A stretch of 64,000 bases of DNA from Amphiura filiformis (GCF_039555335.1 NC_092642.1:55531776-55595775); one strand, 5' to 3'. Shown: positions 44,220 through 54,857, counted from the stretch's first letter. Numbers and translations: made by a program. The notes: a model not told the origin generated them from the letters alone.

Positions 44220-45530
44220 ATTATATCTTCATCTTCATCTTCATTGGGTTACACGGCTACAGAACAATTGGTTCCATGATGCCGCGGGGTGCAGACGAGC
44301 AAATTAATTGCTTAGGGACGCTTTAAATTTCTCCAAGGTTGGTTGCGTGGTGGAAACCAGGGGTAGTCTATTCCAATCACGAATAGTTCTAGGAAGGAAG
44401 GAGTTCTGATATCTGACAGTTCTTGTTTCAATAACTTTATATGCATCTGCGGTGAAGTGCCTACTGGAATGATTGGTTGGGAGATTCTCCTTGTGGACCA
44501 AGTAAAATTGACATAGTCTGGCAGTTTTTCTTCTCTCAACCAAGCTTTCCCACTCCAGCTCTTGAATCATTTTGGTTACACTGGACCGGCGATGAAAGTC
44601 GCCAACAACAAATCTAGCAGCTCTCCTTTGGACTCTATCTATTAAACATCTGAATATATTTGGACTGGTATGGGTCGGTGACTGCCGCCGCATATTCGAG
44701 GTGAGGTCGAACCAACGCCTTGTATGCTTTAGCTTTAGTTTCTTTGCTGCACTGGTAGATATTTCTTTGAAGAAGCCCGAGAATTTTGTTGGCTTTGCTA
44801 ACGGTGCACTGGTAATTTGAGTTCCAGGTGAGGTCTTCAGCTATTGTGACGCCAAGATATTTGTGTTCTTGAACTTGAGCAAGGGTTTCACCAAGCATGG
44901 TATAATCATGGTGAGATTTGGTCCTCTTTAACCCAACAGACATGGTGTTACACTTTTTGGGGTTAGGCGCATGAAAGTCGATTCCGAGTTTATCGTCCCC
45001 GCCAGCGTCACTTTTGGACACCAAAAACACCAGCGTCAAATTTTCTAAAATGCCAAAATAATTCATTATTTTCAAAGTATCAGTGTTTTCACCAGTTTTA
45101 GCAATTGGAAACATATATTTATGTTTGTAAAACATACATTTTTGTATAAATTTATAACTTGGAAGCAAAACCAGGCTCTTTTCTAACTTTTCTAGTCCCT
45201 ACCCATATAAAAACATGTTTATAAATAACATGTATGAGTGTGGCTTTAAATCAACACGCACTTTAGGTCAATAATGAAATCTGATGAAATAATGAAAAAT
45301 GAAAAATGAAAAAGTCACCTCACCAACCTGGGAAAAAAAAGGGACGATAAACTCGGAATTGACTTTCATGGGCCTTAAGGTCATCTGCCACTTGGATGCC
45401 CATTGACACACATGATTTAGGTCCTGCTGAAGCTTGATACTATCCTGGTCATTTGCAACCGTTGTATACAAGATTGCATCATCAGCAAATAAGCGTATGT
45501 TGCATTGAAGACCCTCAATATTGGGCTATT
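44220..45530 (-). mobile_element. LINE remnant (CR1/Jockey-type reverse transcriptase C-terminus)
   Basis: Minus-strand coding traces in order: LFADDAILYTT (RT catalytic motif, about 45505-45470), LNHVCQWASKWQMTL, then after an inserted MITE NPKKCNTMSV, YLGVTIAEDLTWNSN, KAYKALVRPHLEYAAAV, RVQRRAARFVVGDF, and SFLPRTIRDWNRLP, ending at a stop at 44304. These are the standard 3' motifs of CR1/Jockey-clade LINE RT. A short (CTTCAT)n tract near 44227-44243 (plus strand) resembles a LINE 3' tail. The 5' end stops at or near 45530, where the LTR element sits; the sequence beyond 52174 does not continue the RT. Confidence 0.85.
44966..45374. mobile_element. PIF/Harbinger-like MITE inside the LINE
   Basis: Terminal inverted repeats of about 34 bp: GGCGCATGAAAGTCGATTCC at the left, and its near-complement at 45341-45374. 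TTA on each side (44963-44965, 45375-45377) fits the 3-bp TTA/TAA target duplication of PIF/Harbinger elements. No coding capacity. Confidence 0.75.
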
Positions 45531-47249
45531 TGTTACGTTGAACTTTAGATATGTTTTAAATTTAATTTATGTCTTTTAAAATACCCGCGAGCATGTCTTA
45601 TACCTGTTGGCTTCATACCGTGATAAATCATTATTTGGCCCTGCGCCCTCAATTTCACGAGTATGTCACATGACTCTCATTTCTATTCATAATTCCCGCT
45701 ACATTTTATTAGCAGTTTAATTCAATTGATCAAATTCACTTGCGACTTAACATCTTACAATATCAACGTGAAAAACACCAGCGCCGCTTTTACATGGTTT
45801 TATGGGAAGCTAATTGTGTATTATAAGCATAAAACCGATAATTTATAAGATGGGGGAAGCCTATGAAAAATAATAGGCCCATCAACGTTTAAAAGAAAAG
45901 TGGTGTCAAAATGTGTTTTTAATCGTACCATCTGAGACGATATTTGTGTCACAATTTTATGTGATGTGTGATTGTGGGGCCGATGGAAGAAATCCGACAT
46001 CATCTGTTGAAACCTAAGATCTTGAGCCGAAAGACTTGATTAGAAAACGTAAGTTCTATAATTTTTCTTTGTGCAATAATAACTTTTGGAAATATTCAGA
46101 AATGTGAAATTATTCATTTGACAAAGCCAATATTTGTTAAATGAATAACATGTAAATAAAACCAGTGTTTGGGTTAGGCCATAATTTCATTTTTTCTAAT
46201 GTATGTGATATCAGGCGGGGACCTTGATCTCCTCAAATTGTCGGAAAAAGACAATCCCGAGATATCGTGTCTTGTAAATTTATTGTTATCCAAATCTTTA
46301 GTTTATTGTGAAAATTTGGGATTGTCAAAATTTGTGTGGTTGTCAAATATTTTAACGTTTATTATCAAATATAATTTTCACGTAAATTATTTTCATATTT
46401 TCTTTTATGTGAAATAGTCCGGCATGGTAAAACAGTAGGTTTTCCATATTATTGTAATTAACGCCGGAAATATATAAAAGTAATTTTTGATGTATTTATA
46501 TTTTATAATGTGAATTATGTGAAACAAATTCCAATGGCGTTAAAATTAACAATGACCTATTGTGAAGTGATATAATACTAGCATCGTGATTATGCAAATT
46601 AATAACTTTGTTTTGGTCTTAGCCATTCGAATATGTTTTATGTTTAATATAAAAGTAATGATTGGTTCTTTTAATTAAAAATCATGCAGTAGTTATTGAA
46701 AATATTTTGTTGGACATGTTTAATATTATCAGATATAAAACCCTAAAAGTATTATTTATTATTTGCAAGTTTGTTATCAATTTTATTTATTGCAGCGTGT
46801 CTGGGCTGACTATAACTCGAATGAATGTGAATAACTGTAAACTGCTGCAAATGGATACTTATGTAACATAATCGTCATAATGAAGGAGAATTAACCAGTA
46901 TACAACGTCATCAACTACGCATCATTATACTAATTGGATAAAATTACAGGACTTGACTTTAAGGTTGTTAAATTTTTAAATATAATCATCATCACCTTGC
47001 TTGAAATTAAATGGAGAAATTGAGTCATCGATTGGAATATATGGACTGAACTTTATGTTAAATCATCAATCTACAATCAATCATCAATCTATCAATATGT
47101 ATATGTGGCTTTATCAGTATTAAAATTACTATAATTATATATATTATTTTGTCTTGATATTGTTGTTGAGTATAGTACTTATTGTTTCAGGTATTAATAT
47201 AATTGTTTTTGTTTGAACTTGGTCTCTAACTTGGAAGTTCAAGTTAGCA
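45531..47249 (+). repeat. 5' LTR (1719 bp)
   Basis: Begins TGTTACGTTGAAC and ends AAGTTAGCA. It aligns end to end with 50459-52169. Differences noticed are mostly single-base or few-base indels (for example near 45714, 45811, 46161, 46870). It carries a 72-codon ORF at 46199-46417. Confidence 0.95.
46199..46417 (+). other. 72-codon ORF inside the 5' LTR (copy at 51122-51340)
   Basis: MYVISGGDLDLLKLSEKDNP to FYVK, hydrophobic towards the C-terminus. It is identical in both LTRs, as expected for such a young element. No family recognised; it may be chance. Confidence 0.3.
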
Positions 47250-47252
47250 ATT

Positions 47253-47268
47253 TGGTGCCGAGACCCGG
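47253..47268 (+). other. Primer-binding site
   Basis: TGGTGCCGAGACCCGG, three bases after the 5' LTR. It complements a tRNA 3' end that finishes in CCA. Which tRNA is not determined. Confidence 0.85.
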
Positions 47269-47804
47269 TATTCATTTAAAGTTACCTGAAAATTCTGTGG
47301 TTCTAAATAAGTATCGTGACGATTCAACAACAATATTGATATTGTTTATTAATTGTTTATAAATATCTCACATTGTATTTTAACATTATAATTCTCAGGT
47401 ATTCAACTGATGTACTGGACCCTCTCGTCGGCCAAGCAACACACATCCGTCGATTATTTTGCAGTCATGTGTATCTTTTACAGTCAGCTCAGATACGGAT
47501 AGTTGGTGTTTTACAAAAATTAAAACACTAGTAGTGTAAGATTTACCTTTTTGACACCATTATTTTGTTTATCGCGGTTGTATGTTATAAATAATTGTCG
47601 CCAAATTATTTTCGCGATCAACGCATTTTGCTGTATATATTTACCTAGTTTATAATTATCATATTTCGTATAGCGCGTATAAATTTGATCGTGCATCATC
47701 AATATTTATTAATGGTTGTTTGAATAATTTTCGTATAACAGTTTTGTTATTTGCTCTGCGTAATTTAATATTTTGTTGTTATATCTGTTCTTATCATGCT
47801 CAAA

Positions 47805-48035
47805 ATGTCTGCCGAATATTATAAAGAATATGAGCACTTCATGACTTTAGGAAAGGAATTGGGTTTGGAAGGAGTTGATTTACGAGATTTTGTGATTCAA
47901 GAGAGAAAGAACTTAAAAGAACAGCGATCAAGAAAGAGAAATTAGAGCAGCTGAACGCAGCATGAAAAAGAACAACGCGATCAAGAAAGACAAATTAAAG
48001 AAGCTGAACGCGCACATGAAAATGAACAGGTAAGC
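47805..48035 (+). pseudogene. Disrupted N-terminal part of the gag reading frame
   Basis: ATG at 47805 opens in the same frame as the main ORF (MSAEYYKEYEHFMTLGKELG) but meets TAG at 47943-47945 and TGA at 47952-47954. The surrounding DNA is a tandem repeat of a charged coiled-coil unit. Comparing the two units suggests two small deletions (about 2 nt and 1 nt) that together restore the frame, so only about 13 codons are out of register. The original Gag probably began at 47805; this copy would start internally. Confidence 0.7.
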
Positions 48036-50342
48036 ATGGCGCATGAAAGAGAACAGACCGCAGCACGCATGGCATATGAAAAAGAACAAGATGAAGCACG
48101 AAGGGAACATGAAAAGGAAATGTTTGAAAAACGCTCTAAACATGAAATAGAAATGAGAGATACCCAAATTGAAGAATCAAAACGCGCTGATGCGTCTAGA
48201 CTCACTGAACTTGAACAGGAAGAAAAAACTTATGCTGTACAAGCACACATTGCAGATGCTACTTTAAAAGCAACCGAAATTGAAAGTGCTGCTAAACAAG
48301 AAGAACTAAACACCAAAAGTTCAAAATTAAAGAAGTACAAACCTTTAAAACTTCCTAAGTATGACGAGACCAAAGATGACATGGATGCTTATATCAATAG
48401 ATTTGAAAGGTATGCTAAAGCACAAACATGGGATGAAGCAGATTGGGCCCTGAATTTGGGAACATTGTTATCTGGAAAAGGGTTGCAAGTTTATGATTCA
48501 CTTACTCCAAAAGATGCCGATGATTATGAAACTTTGAAGAAAGCACTTTTGCAGCGTTATAATCACACTGAAGAAGGGTTCCGTGATAAATTTAAAAACT
48601 CCAAACCAGAAACAAGTGAAAGTGCGGAACAATATGTCACTCGCATTTGTAGATACCTTCAAAGATGGATTGAATTAGCAGGTACAGTTAATTCTATCAA
48701 TGATATGATTGATTTATTTGTCAGGGATCAATTTTTACATAGTTGTCCAAAAAGAATGGCTAGTCATATCATTGAATGTGAACCAAAAACTACAGAAAAA
48801 TTAGCCAAGATTGCTGATCAATATATTAGAGCACATGGAGGCTGGTTTGAAAACAAAGGGTTTGAGAACAAAGGAAAAGGTAATAATAAGGAACAACAGA
48901 CAACATCAGATCAAAATACAGGTTTGATTAAAATTGCTGGTCAATCTCAACGAGTGAGTAAATTTTCTGGTCAAACCAACAGGCCAAACTTTGGTAACAA
49001 TAGCAGAACAGGTACAACTCCGATCACGTGTTTCATATGTGGCAGAAAAGGTCATAAGGCAAATGATTGCTATAAAAAGGGCACGCTTGCTTTTGTTTTA
49101 GATAGTGTGGAAGCGCAGCAAAACTACATTGAGCACACTCAAAATACATGTGACCATAGAAACGTTGGTGGTCAAAGTCAGCCAAATTCTTATCAATCCA
49201 ATAGTCAACCGTCATTTGCAGCTGCGATGTACAGTAATCAACAGCAATTGAATGATACTAGTCAGGGTTACCATAGTCTGAGTTCAAACAATGGCATTGA
49301 CAGATCTACTCAGTTTAATGGAAGCAACAGCAGACCTAGAAGTACATGGCAACATAATAACACAGAACATGGACCAAAGCATATAACGCTAGGACTATTA
49401 TGTTCAGAACCTGATGGACATGGAGAAAGAGAACTCAAGCCATTGAAGGAAGGTAAAGCAAATGGTAAGACAGTCCAAGTATACCGTGATACAGGATGCG
49501 ATGGTATAGTGATACGCAAAAGTTTAGTCAAGCCACATCAATATATAGGTCAAACAGATACATGTTATCTCATAGGTGGAACTCAAAGAAATTATCCAGT
49601 CGCCAAGATAGATATTTCGTCACCTTACCTTGATGGAGAAGTTTATGCATTCGTAATGGAAACGCCAGTTTACGATTTAATAATCGGACAATACCCAGGT
49701 GCACGACATCCTGATGTCAATATTTCATCAACCAAGACTGTTGGAGTACAAGTCGATTGGTGCACTGAAGAACTGGAAATGGAAGAACATATCACCATTG
49801 CAGAAGAAACAAATTCACAGAAGGTAGATTGTTCAAAACCATTTAAGCAGTTGTTAGAAGTCACGTCAGAGAAGGAGGAAATTACTCCAGAAGTTATACA
49901 CCAACACCATACCCAACAAGAAGATTGTACACATGAGAAAATAAGAACAGAGACGTCTCATCAAGAAGGTGAAACCATGGACACGCAGATTGTCGACAAA
50001 TACATAATTGACTTGCAAGACTACACACAAGAAATATGGCAACCAACAAGTCAAGAACTAAGTAAAGTCTGTGTCAAGCAACGCATCCACTACAAACGGA
50101 AGTCTCGAAATAGAACTTTCCAGCAGAGTAAGATATTAAAAAAGTGTCACTACAGACCAGAAGTTAATAATGCTCTGAGAAAGGACATAGACGATGAGAC
50201 TAGATTTGAAGCAAAGGAGTCTACAAAAGATGGTCATCAAAGGTACACAGAATGTTGGAGCAGATTTCATGAGCAGAGTAGTAGCCGGTTAAAGCATGGA
50301 AGCAGAAGTAAAGTAAGATTCATGGAACCAGATGTAAAGTAA
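48036..50342 (+). CDS. Gag-protease polyprotein of the LTR element
   Basis: 768 codons open from the ATG at 48036. Residues ~1-95: highly charged coiled coil (REQ/KEQ/HEKE repeats). ~105-180: retrotransposon Gag fold signature (LPKYDETKDDMDAYINRFER, KKALLQRYN). ~181-268: SCAN-like helices (EGFRDKFKNSKPETSE to ADQYIRAHGG); vertebrate SCAN domains derive from Gmr1-like Ty3/gypsy Gag, so this is a plausible relative. Zinc knuckle CFICGRKGHKANDC from residue 332 (C-x2-C-x4-H-x4-C). Protease at ~480-570: YRDTGCDG with the catalytic Asp at 485, and VYDLIIGQYPGA as the second conserved loop. Residues ~575-768 are acidic then basic, with no recognised domain and no polymerase. A longer upstream start exists at 47805 in the same frame, but it is broken (see separate entry). 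Confidence 0.88.
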   Translation: MAHEREQTAARMAYEKEQDEARREHEKEMFEKRSKHEIEMRDTQIEESKRADASRLTELEQEEKTYAVQAHIADATLKATEIESAAKQEELNTKSSKLKKYKPLKLPKYDETKDDMDAYINRFERYAKAQTWDEADWALNLGTLLSGKGLQVYDSLTPKDADDYETLKKALLQRYNHTEEGFRDKFKNSKPETSESAEQYVTRICRYLQRWIELAGTVNSINDMIDLFVRDQFLHSCPKRMASHIIECEPKTTEKLAKIADQYIRAHGGWFENKGFENKGKGNNKEQQTTSDQNTGLIKIAGQSQRVSKFSGQTNRPNFGNNSRTGTTPITCFICGRKGHKANDCYKKGTLAFVLDSVEAQQNYIEHTQNTCDHRNVGGQSQPNSYQSNSQPSFAAAMYSNQQQLNDTSQGYHSLSSNNGIDRSTQFNGSNSRPRSTWQHNNTEHGPKHITLGLLCSEPDGHGERELKPLKEGKANGKTVQVYRDTGCDGIVIRKSLVKPHQYIGQTDTCYLIGGTQRNYPVAKIDISSPYLDGEVYAFVMETPVYDLIIGQYPGARHPDVNISSTKTVGVQVDWCTEELEMEEHITIAEETNSQKVDCSKPFKQLLEVTSEKEEITPEVIHQHHTQQEDCTHEKIRTETSHQEGETMDTQIVDKYIIDLQDYTQEIWQPTSQELSKVCVKQRIHYKRKSRNRTFQQSKILKKCHYRPEVNNALRKDIDDETRFEAKESTKDGHQRYTECWSRFHEQSSSRLKHGSRSKVRFMEPDVK

Positions 50343-50410
50343 GATTCATGGAACCAGATGTAAAGTAAGATTCATGGAACCAGATGTAATGTAAGATCCA
50401 TGGAAGCAGA
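50308..50410 (+). repeat. 26-bp tandem repeat across the gag-protease stop codon
   Basis: About 3.5 copies of a unit containing GTAAGATTCATGGAACCAGA, reaching from the last codons (VRFMEPDVK) to shortly before the polypurine tract. Confidence 0.8.
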
Positions 50411-50443
50411 TACTTAGATAAATATATTATATATATTTACCTT

Positions 50444-50458
50444 AAGTGGGGGGATAAT
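50444..50458 (+). other. Polypurine tract
   Basis: AAGTGGGGGGATAAT directly before the 3' LTR, the expected site for plus-strand priming. Confidence 0.85.
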
Positions 50459-52169
50459 TGTTACGTTGAACTTTAGATATGTTTTAAATTTAATTTATGT
50501 CTTTTAAAATACCCGCGAGCATGTCTTATACCTGTTGGCTTCATACCGTGATAAATCATTATTTGGCCCTGCGCCCTCAATTTCACGAGTATGTCACATG
50601 ACTCTCATTTCTATTCATAATTCCCGCTACATTTTATTGCGCAGTTTAATTCAATTGATCAAATTCACTTGCGACTTAACATCTTACAATATCAACGTGA
50701 AAAACACCAGCGCCGCTTTTACATGGTTTTATGGGAAGCTTGTGTATTATAAGCATAAAACCGATAATTTATAAGATGGGGAAGCCTATGAAAATAATAG
50801 GCCCATCAACGTTTAAAAGAAAAGTGGTGTCAAAATGTGTTTTAATCGTACCATCTGAGACGATATTTGTGTCACAATTTTATGTGATGTGTGATTGTGG
50901 GGCCGATGGAAGAAATCCGACATCATCTGTTGAAACCTAAGATCTTGAGCCGAAAGACTTGATTAGAAAACGTAAGTTCTATAATTTTTCTTTGTGCAAT
51001 AATAACTTTTGGAAATATTCAGAAATGTGAAATTATTCATTTGACAAAGCCAATATTTGTTAAATGAATAACATGTAAATAATACCCGTGTTTGGGTTAG
51101 GCCATAATTTCATTTTTTCTAATGTATGTGATATCAGGCGGGGACCTTGATCTCCTCAAATTGTCGGAAAAAGACAATCCCGAGATATCGTGTCTTGTAA
51201 ATTTATTGTTATCCAAATCTTTAGTTTATTGTGAAAATTTGGGATTGTCAAAATTTGTGTGGTTGTCAAATATTTTAACGTTTATTATCAAATATAATTT
51301 TCACGTAAATTATTTTCATATTTTCTTTTATGTGAAATAGTCCGGCATGGTAAAACAGTAGGTTTTCCATATTATTGTAATTAACGCCGGAAATATATAA
51401 AAGTAATTTTGATGTATTTATATTTTATAATGTGAATTATGTGAAACAAATTCCAATGGCGTTAAAATTAACAATGACCTATTGTGAAGTGATATAATAC
51501 TAGCATCGTGATTATGCAAATTAATAACTTTGTTTTGGTCTTAGCCATTCGAATATGTTTTATGTTTAATATAAAAGTAATGATTGGTTCTTTTAATTAA
51601 AAATCATGCAGTAGTTATTGAAAATATTTTGTTGGACATGTTTAATATTATCAGATATAAAACCCTAAAAGTATTATTTATTATTTGCAAGTTTGTTATC
51701 AATTTTATTTATTGCAGCGTGTCTGGGCTGACTATAACTTCGAATGAATGTGAATAACTGTAAACTGCTGCAAATGGATACTTATGTAACATCGTCATAA
51801 TGAAGGAGAATTAACCAGTATACAACGTCATCAACTACGCATCATTATACTAATTGGATAAAATTACAGGACTTGACTTTAAGGTTGTTAAATTTTTAAA
51901 TATAATCATCATCACCTTGCTTGAAATTAAATGGAGAAATTGAGTCATCGATTGGAATATATGGACTGAACTTTATGTTAAATCATCAATCTACAATCAA
52001 TCATCAATCTATCAATATGTATATGTGGCTTTATCAGTATTAAAATTACTATAATTATATATATTATTTTGTCTTGATATTGTTGTTGAGTATAGTACTT
52101 ATTGTTTCAGGTATTAATATAATTGTTTTTGTTTGAACTTGGTCTCTAACTTGGAAGTTCAAGTTAGCA
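50459..52169 (+). repeat. 3' LTR (1711 bp)
   Basis: Same ends as the 5' LTR, directly after the polypurine tract. It is followed by the CTATT target duplication and then unrelated flanking DNA. Confidence 0.95.
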
Positions 52170-52174
52170 CTATT

Positions 52175-52698
52175 CCACTTGATATTCATACTACCCTTGT
52201 GAAAGATTTTGGAAATATCTTCAACAGGGGGAGTATGTTTTTCAAATGTAATTTGTCAGGGTTAATCACCTTGTATACTCCCCCTGTATTTATGGCCTTA
52301 CCTATCTGTCACAACAGCCTCAACAGGTGTGTGAGTATTTCAAATTTGGAAGTTACCAAAATAAATTCTATTCAACCACCTCCAATATTGTGCTACATGT
52401 GGGTTTCTGACCAAATTAACCTCATATTTGGCCACTTTAGCCTCAAAAGTGCCCATTTTTGTGTGCTTCGCATGAATTTATTCCACTTTTGCACCATATA
52501 TCTCATCAGTTTATCTTCAATATGGTAAAATTCTTTGCATGCTTTTGTACCATAAACTAATTGTATAGCTAAAAGGTGCTGGATTCACTATACTTCAAAA
52601 TAAAAATATCCCTACTCATCCCACCTCCCCACCCTACCCCCCAATGTTAAAATGAAATCTACGCCACTGGATTCTTGGAACAAGCTGAAGCAACTTAC
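52175..52698. repeat. Flank of the LTR insertion, MITE-like
   Basis: CAGGGGGAGTAT (about 52225) and ATACTCCCCCTG (about 52276) form an inverted pair. The 131-codon open frame here has no recognisable domain. The LINE reading frame does not continue into it. Confidence 0.45.
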
Positions 52699-53304
52699 TT
52701 TTTGACAAAAGCTTTGTCTGTTGTTGCACTAATGTCTAGCAGTGGGTTTCCTATGGCTAGTAATACACCTTCACTAGTAGCAAAAATAGAAAGATACAAA
52801 AGTACTGTTACTAATACAGTAACAGTGTTAGACTACATCATGTAGTACAGACAATTTGAAACAATTTTATACAAAAACAATACTGCACTGTCAGATATGA
52901 AAAATACTGAAGCTGCAGATGATGACCTTAAAACAATATTTAAGCTATACGAGTGGATATTCATTTCATACGTAGTCATGGTAGTGGTATGAATTTAAGT
53001 TTTAACTTCAACACTAGGATATCTCTCACTGATGATATCATGATTGACAGTATTAGTCTTTTTAATTTGGTCTTCAATTATAGAATAGTAAAGTGTCATT
53101 AACAATAACATGATTAACATAACTAGGCCTAAAATCAAAAATGGGACAAAAAATTGACAATAGAATTCTAAATACTAAATAGAATTCATATTTGTTGTAA
53201 ATGTCGGGGAGTTTACATGAAAATTTGACTTTCCCCCTCACACTAAAACAAAGAGTGGCTACGCTGCTGGGTCACAGAGAGTAGTACTGTAATAGTGCAT
53301 TAGA

Positions 53305-53785
53305 AAAACAAAATCATGCACCAGTTGTTGCTGTCACGGCCACGGCACATTCAATGCAGCTCAATGCCTGTGGTCGCCCCGTTACTTCCGGGTATACATG
53401 AACCAGACACTTCCGCTTCACGCTTGATGTTTGTGTACAAATGTCTGACATCACGTACACAACGGTAACAGTTTGCTCCTCGTTTTGTTCGTTGTTCGGA
53501 CTGTATAACTGGTAACATTGTTGTATCTTCACTACCTAAAAAGCAGAATCTATTATAATCTCACGGTGGCATGCGGGTGGGTATCGAAGCCCAGTTCCGA
53601 ATCGGGGTAACGTTGAAAATGATGTTGTTGAAGTTGCAAACCCGTGTCATCGTTATTGACAATATTGGTCGTATTCTAGCATATAAGACAGCCATTTTGA
53701 TGCTAAGAATACTGATTATCTTGTACTAAACTACTATCATCAAGTTCCAAAGAAATGTAGAGTCTTGATGATCAACTTCCCCGGG
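53305..53785 (-). pseudogene. Degenerate copy of ZXD-like gene 5' coding region
   Basis: Read on the minus strand this matches 56265-56740 of the intact gene: the ACTCTACA...GAACTTG.TGATAGTA stretch, AAAATGGC.GTCTTATATGC, CATGCCACCGTGAGA, and GCTTTTTAGG.AGTGAAGATACAAC. Indels of several bases (for example about 10 extra nt after PVIQ) break the frame, so it cannot code the same protein. It sits just upstream of the first recognised exon of ADK copy B. It could have been co-opted as 5' UTR, but nothing shows that. Confidence 0.78.
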
Positions 53786-54335
53786 TCAACTGTCCATGTT
53801 TTTATGCTCCTTCCGGGGCTCCTTCTTCGGCCAGTAGTGTTTATTTTTGTTTTGGACGGGTATTCACCGGTATCACGTGTGTAGCACTTTACACCACCAT
53901 GAAGAGTAAGTTATTAATATTAATTAAGTGACGTCATCACTCACTCGAGGGCGACATTTTTTTTTTTTTTTGCTCAAATCGCAAATCGGTCTGAAACTTT
54001 TGAAAGGTATTTTTTGTACATTTTTTTTCTAACTAGCCCACTTAAGTGAACACGATTAAATTTTCCTGATTTCTATATACCTGCCATTATTTGTCTTGTA
54101 TGTTCATTATGTTTCCATAGGCCTATTTATTCTGATGCTGCGTTAGACTATGCCATAGTCGAATTTTATTAAAAATATGTTATTATTAGTCATGATGAAC
54201 CCATTTCGTTGCTCAAAATTATACTGATGTTTATTAAAATTAAAGTATTCACTAGTAAAATGGTCATAAAGAGTTAAAAATATCAGATGATTAGTGACAA
54301 TAAAAGTAATTGAATGCAACACTACCTTGCATATT
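53305..54335. repeat. Left arm of ZXD-region inverted duplication
   Basis: Reverse complement of about 55563-56740. Best-preserved block: 54128-54335 against 55563-55770 (for example AGTCATGATGAACCCATTTCG and its complement, and TGATTAGTGACAATAAAAGT). The middle part is diverged. About 1.2 kb of unrelated sequence separates the arms. Confidence 0.75.
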
Positions 54336-54348
54336 TAGGCCTATAATG

Positions 54349-54720
54349 GCCCCCGGGGGGTACTCAAGTTTGGTTTTGGTAGGGACGTGTCACGTGCCGC
54401 TGAGATTTTGGAAGTAGACCCATAAATATACCAAATTTTCAAGAAATTTGGACCCATTGATCATGTTGATATACCAAAAGTCAAAATTTTCGGCCGAATT
54501 TATCCAAAATCGTCTTAGTTTTTACAAATTTTCCCAAAATTTTGGGAAAATGTTGAAAATTTTGGCTAGATTAAGGAAAAATTGGGCTCTTTTCCGAAAA
54601 AATTGAGAACATTTTGAAAAAAGGACCCATTCATATACCAAAATAGGCTTTGAAAAAGGGGTCATACCAGAAGGCTGAAAATGCTACCCATGTTTGCGGC
54701 ATGTCCCCGTCAGGGTCATT
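54349..54720. mobile_element. Truncated copy of the 3930-4313 hAT-like MITE
   Basis: Starts CCCCGGGGGGTACTCAAGTT and follows the complement of 3930-4313 to about 54718, where it loses the other end. It occupies the spacer between the two ZXD inverted arms. Confidence 0.8.
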
Positions 54721-54802
54721 TGATGGTGCGTCCACATCAATATTACAGTACATAAAAAGTTTAAACATAAAAGATAATAACCATCACAAAATAAGTGGAC
54801 TG

Positions 54803-54857
54803 CGCACTGTGAAATTTGTCCGCAATCGAGGCTAAACTGCAATTTTTGATCATGTGA
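54803..54857 (+). repeat. Direct repeat of ZXD-like promoter-proximal sequence, copy 1
   Basis: 55 bp nearly identical and in the same orientation as 56083-56137. It starts CGCACTGTGAA and ends ATCATGTGA, an E-box-like CATGTG core. Confidence 0.85.

Larger units (their letters stand above)
45531..52169 (+). mobile_element. LTR retrotransposon, Gag-protease only, non-autonomous (Ty3/gypsy-like)
   Basis: Complete element: 5' LTR 45531-47249, primer-binding site, one coding region, polypurine tract, 3' LTR 50459-52169. LTRs begin TGTTACG and end GTTAGCA. CTATT occurs on both outer sides (45526-45530 and 52170-52174), a 5-bp target-site duplication. The LTRs differ almost only by small indels, so insertion is recent. 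The 3.2-kb interior encodes Gag, a CCHC knuckle and an aspartic protease, then about 200 residues of unknown type. No RT, RNase H or integrase motif was found on either strand. It lies inside a LINE remnant in an ADK copy B intron, in the antisense direction to that gene. Confidence 0.93.

Noticed and set aside
44635..45168. 177-codon ORF as a novel gene
   Set aside because: It is a chimera: the N-terminal part is read from the Harbinger-like MITE and the rest is LINE reverse transcriptase.
53899..53905. ATGAAGA followed by GTAAGT as the missing first exon of an ADK gene
   Set aside because: It is on the plus strand while the nearby ADK copy B is on the minus strand, and it leaves one base of a codon where the ADK second exon needs two.
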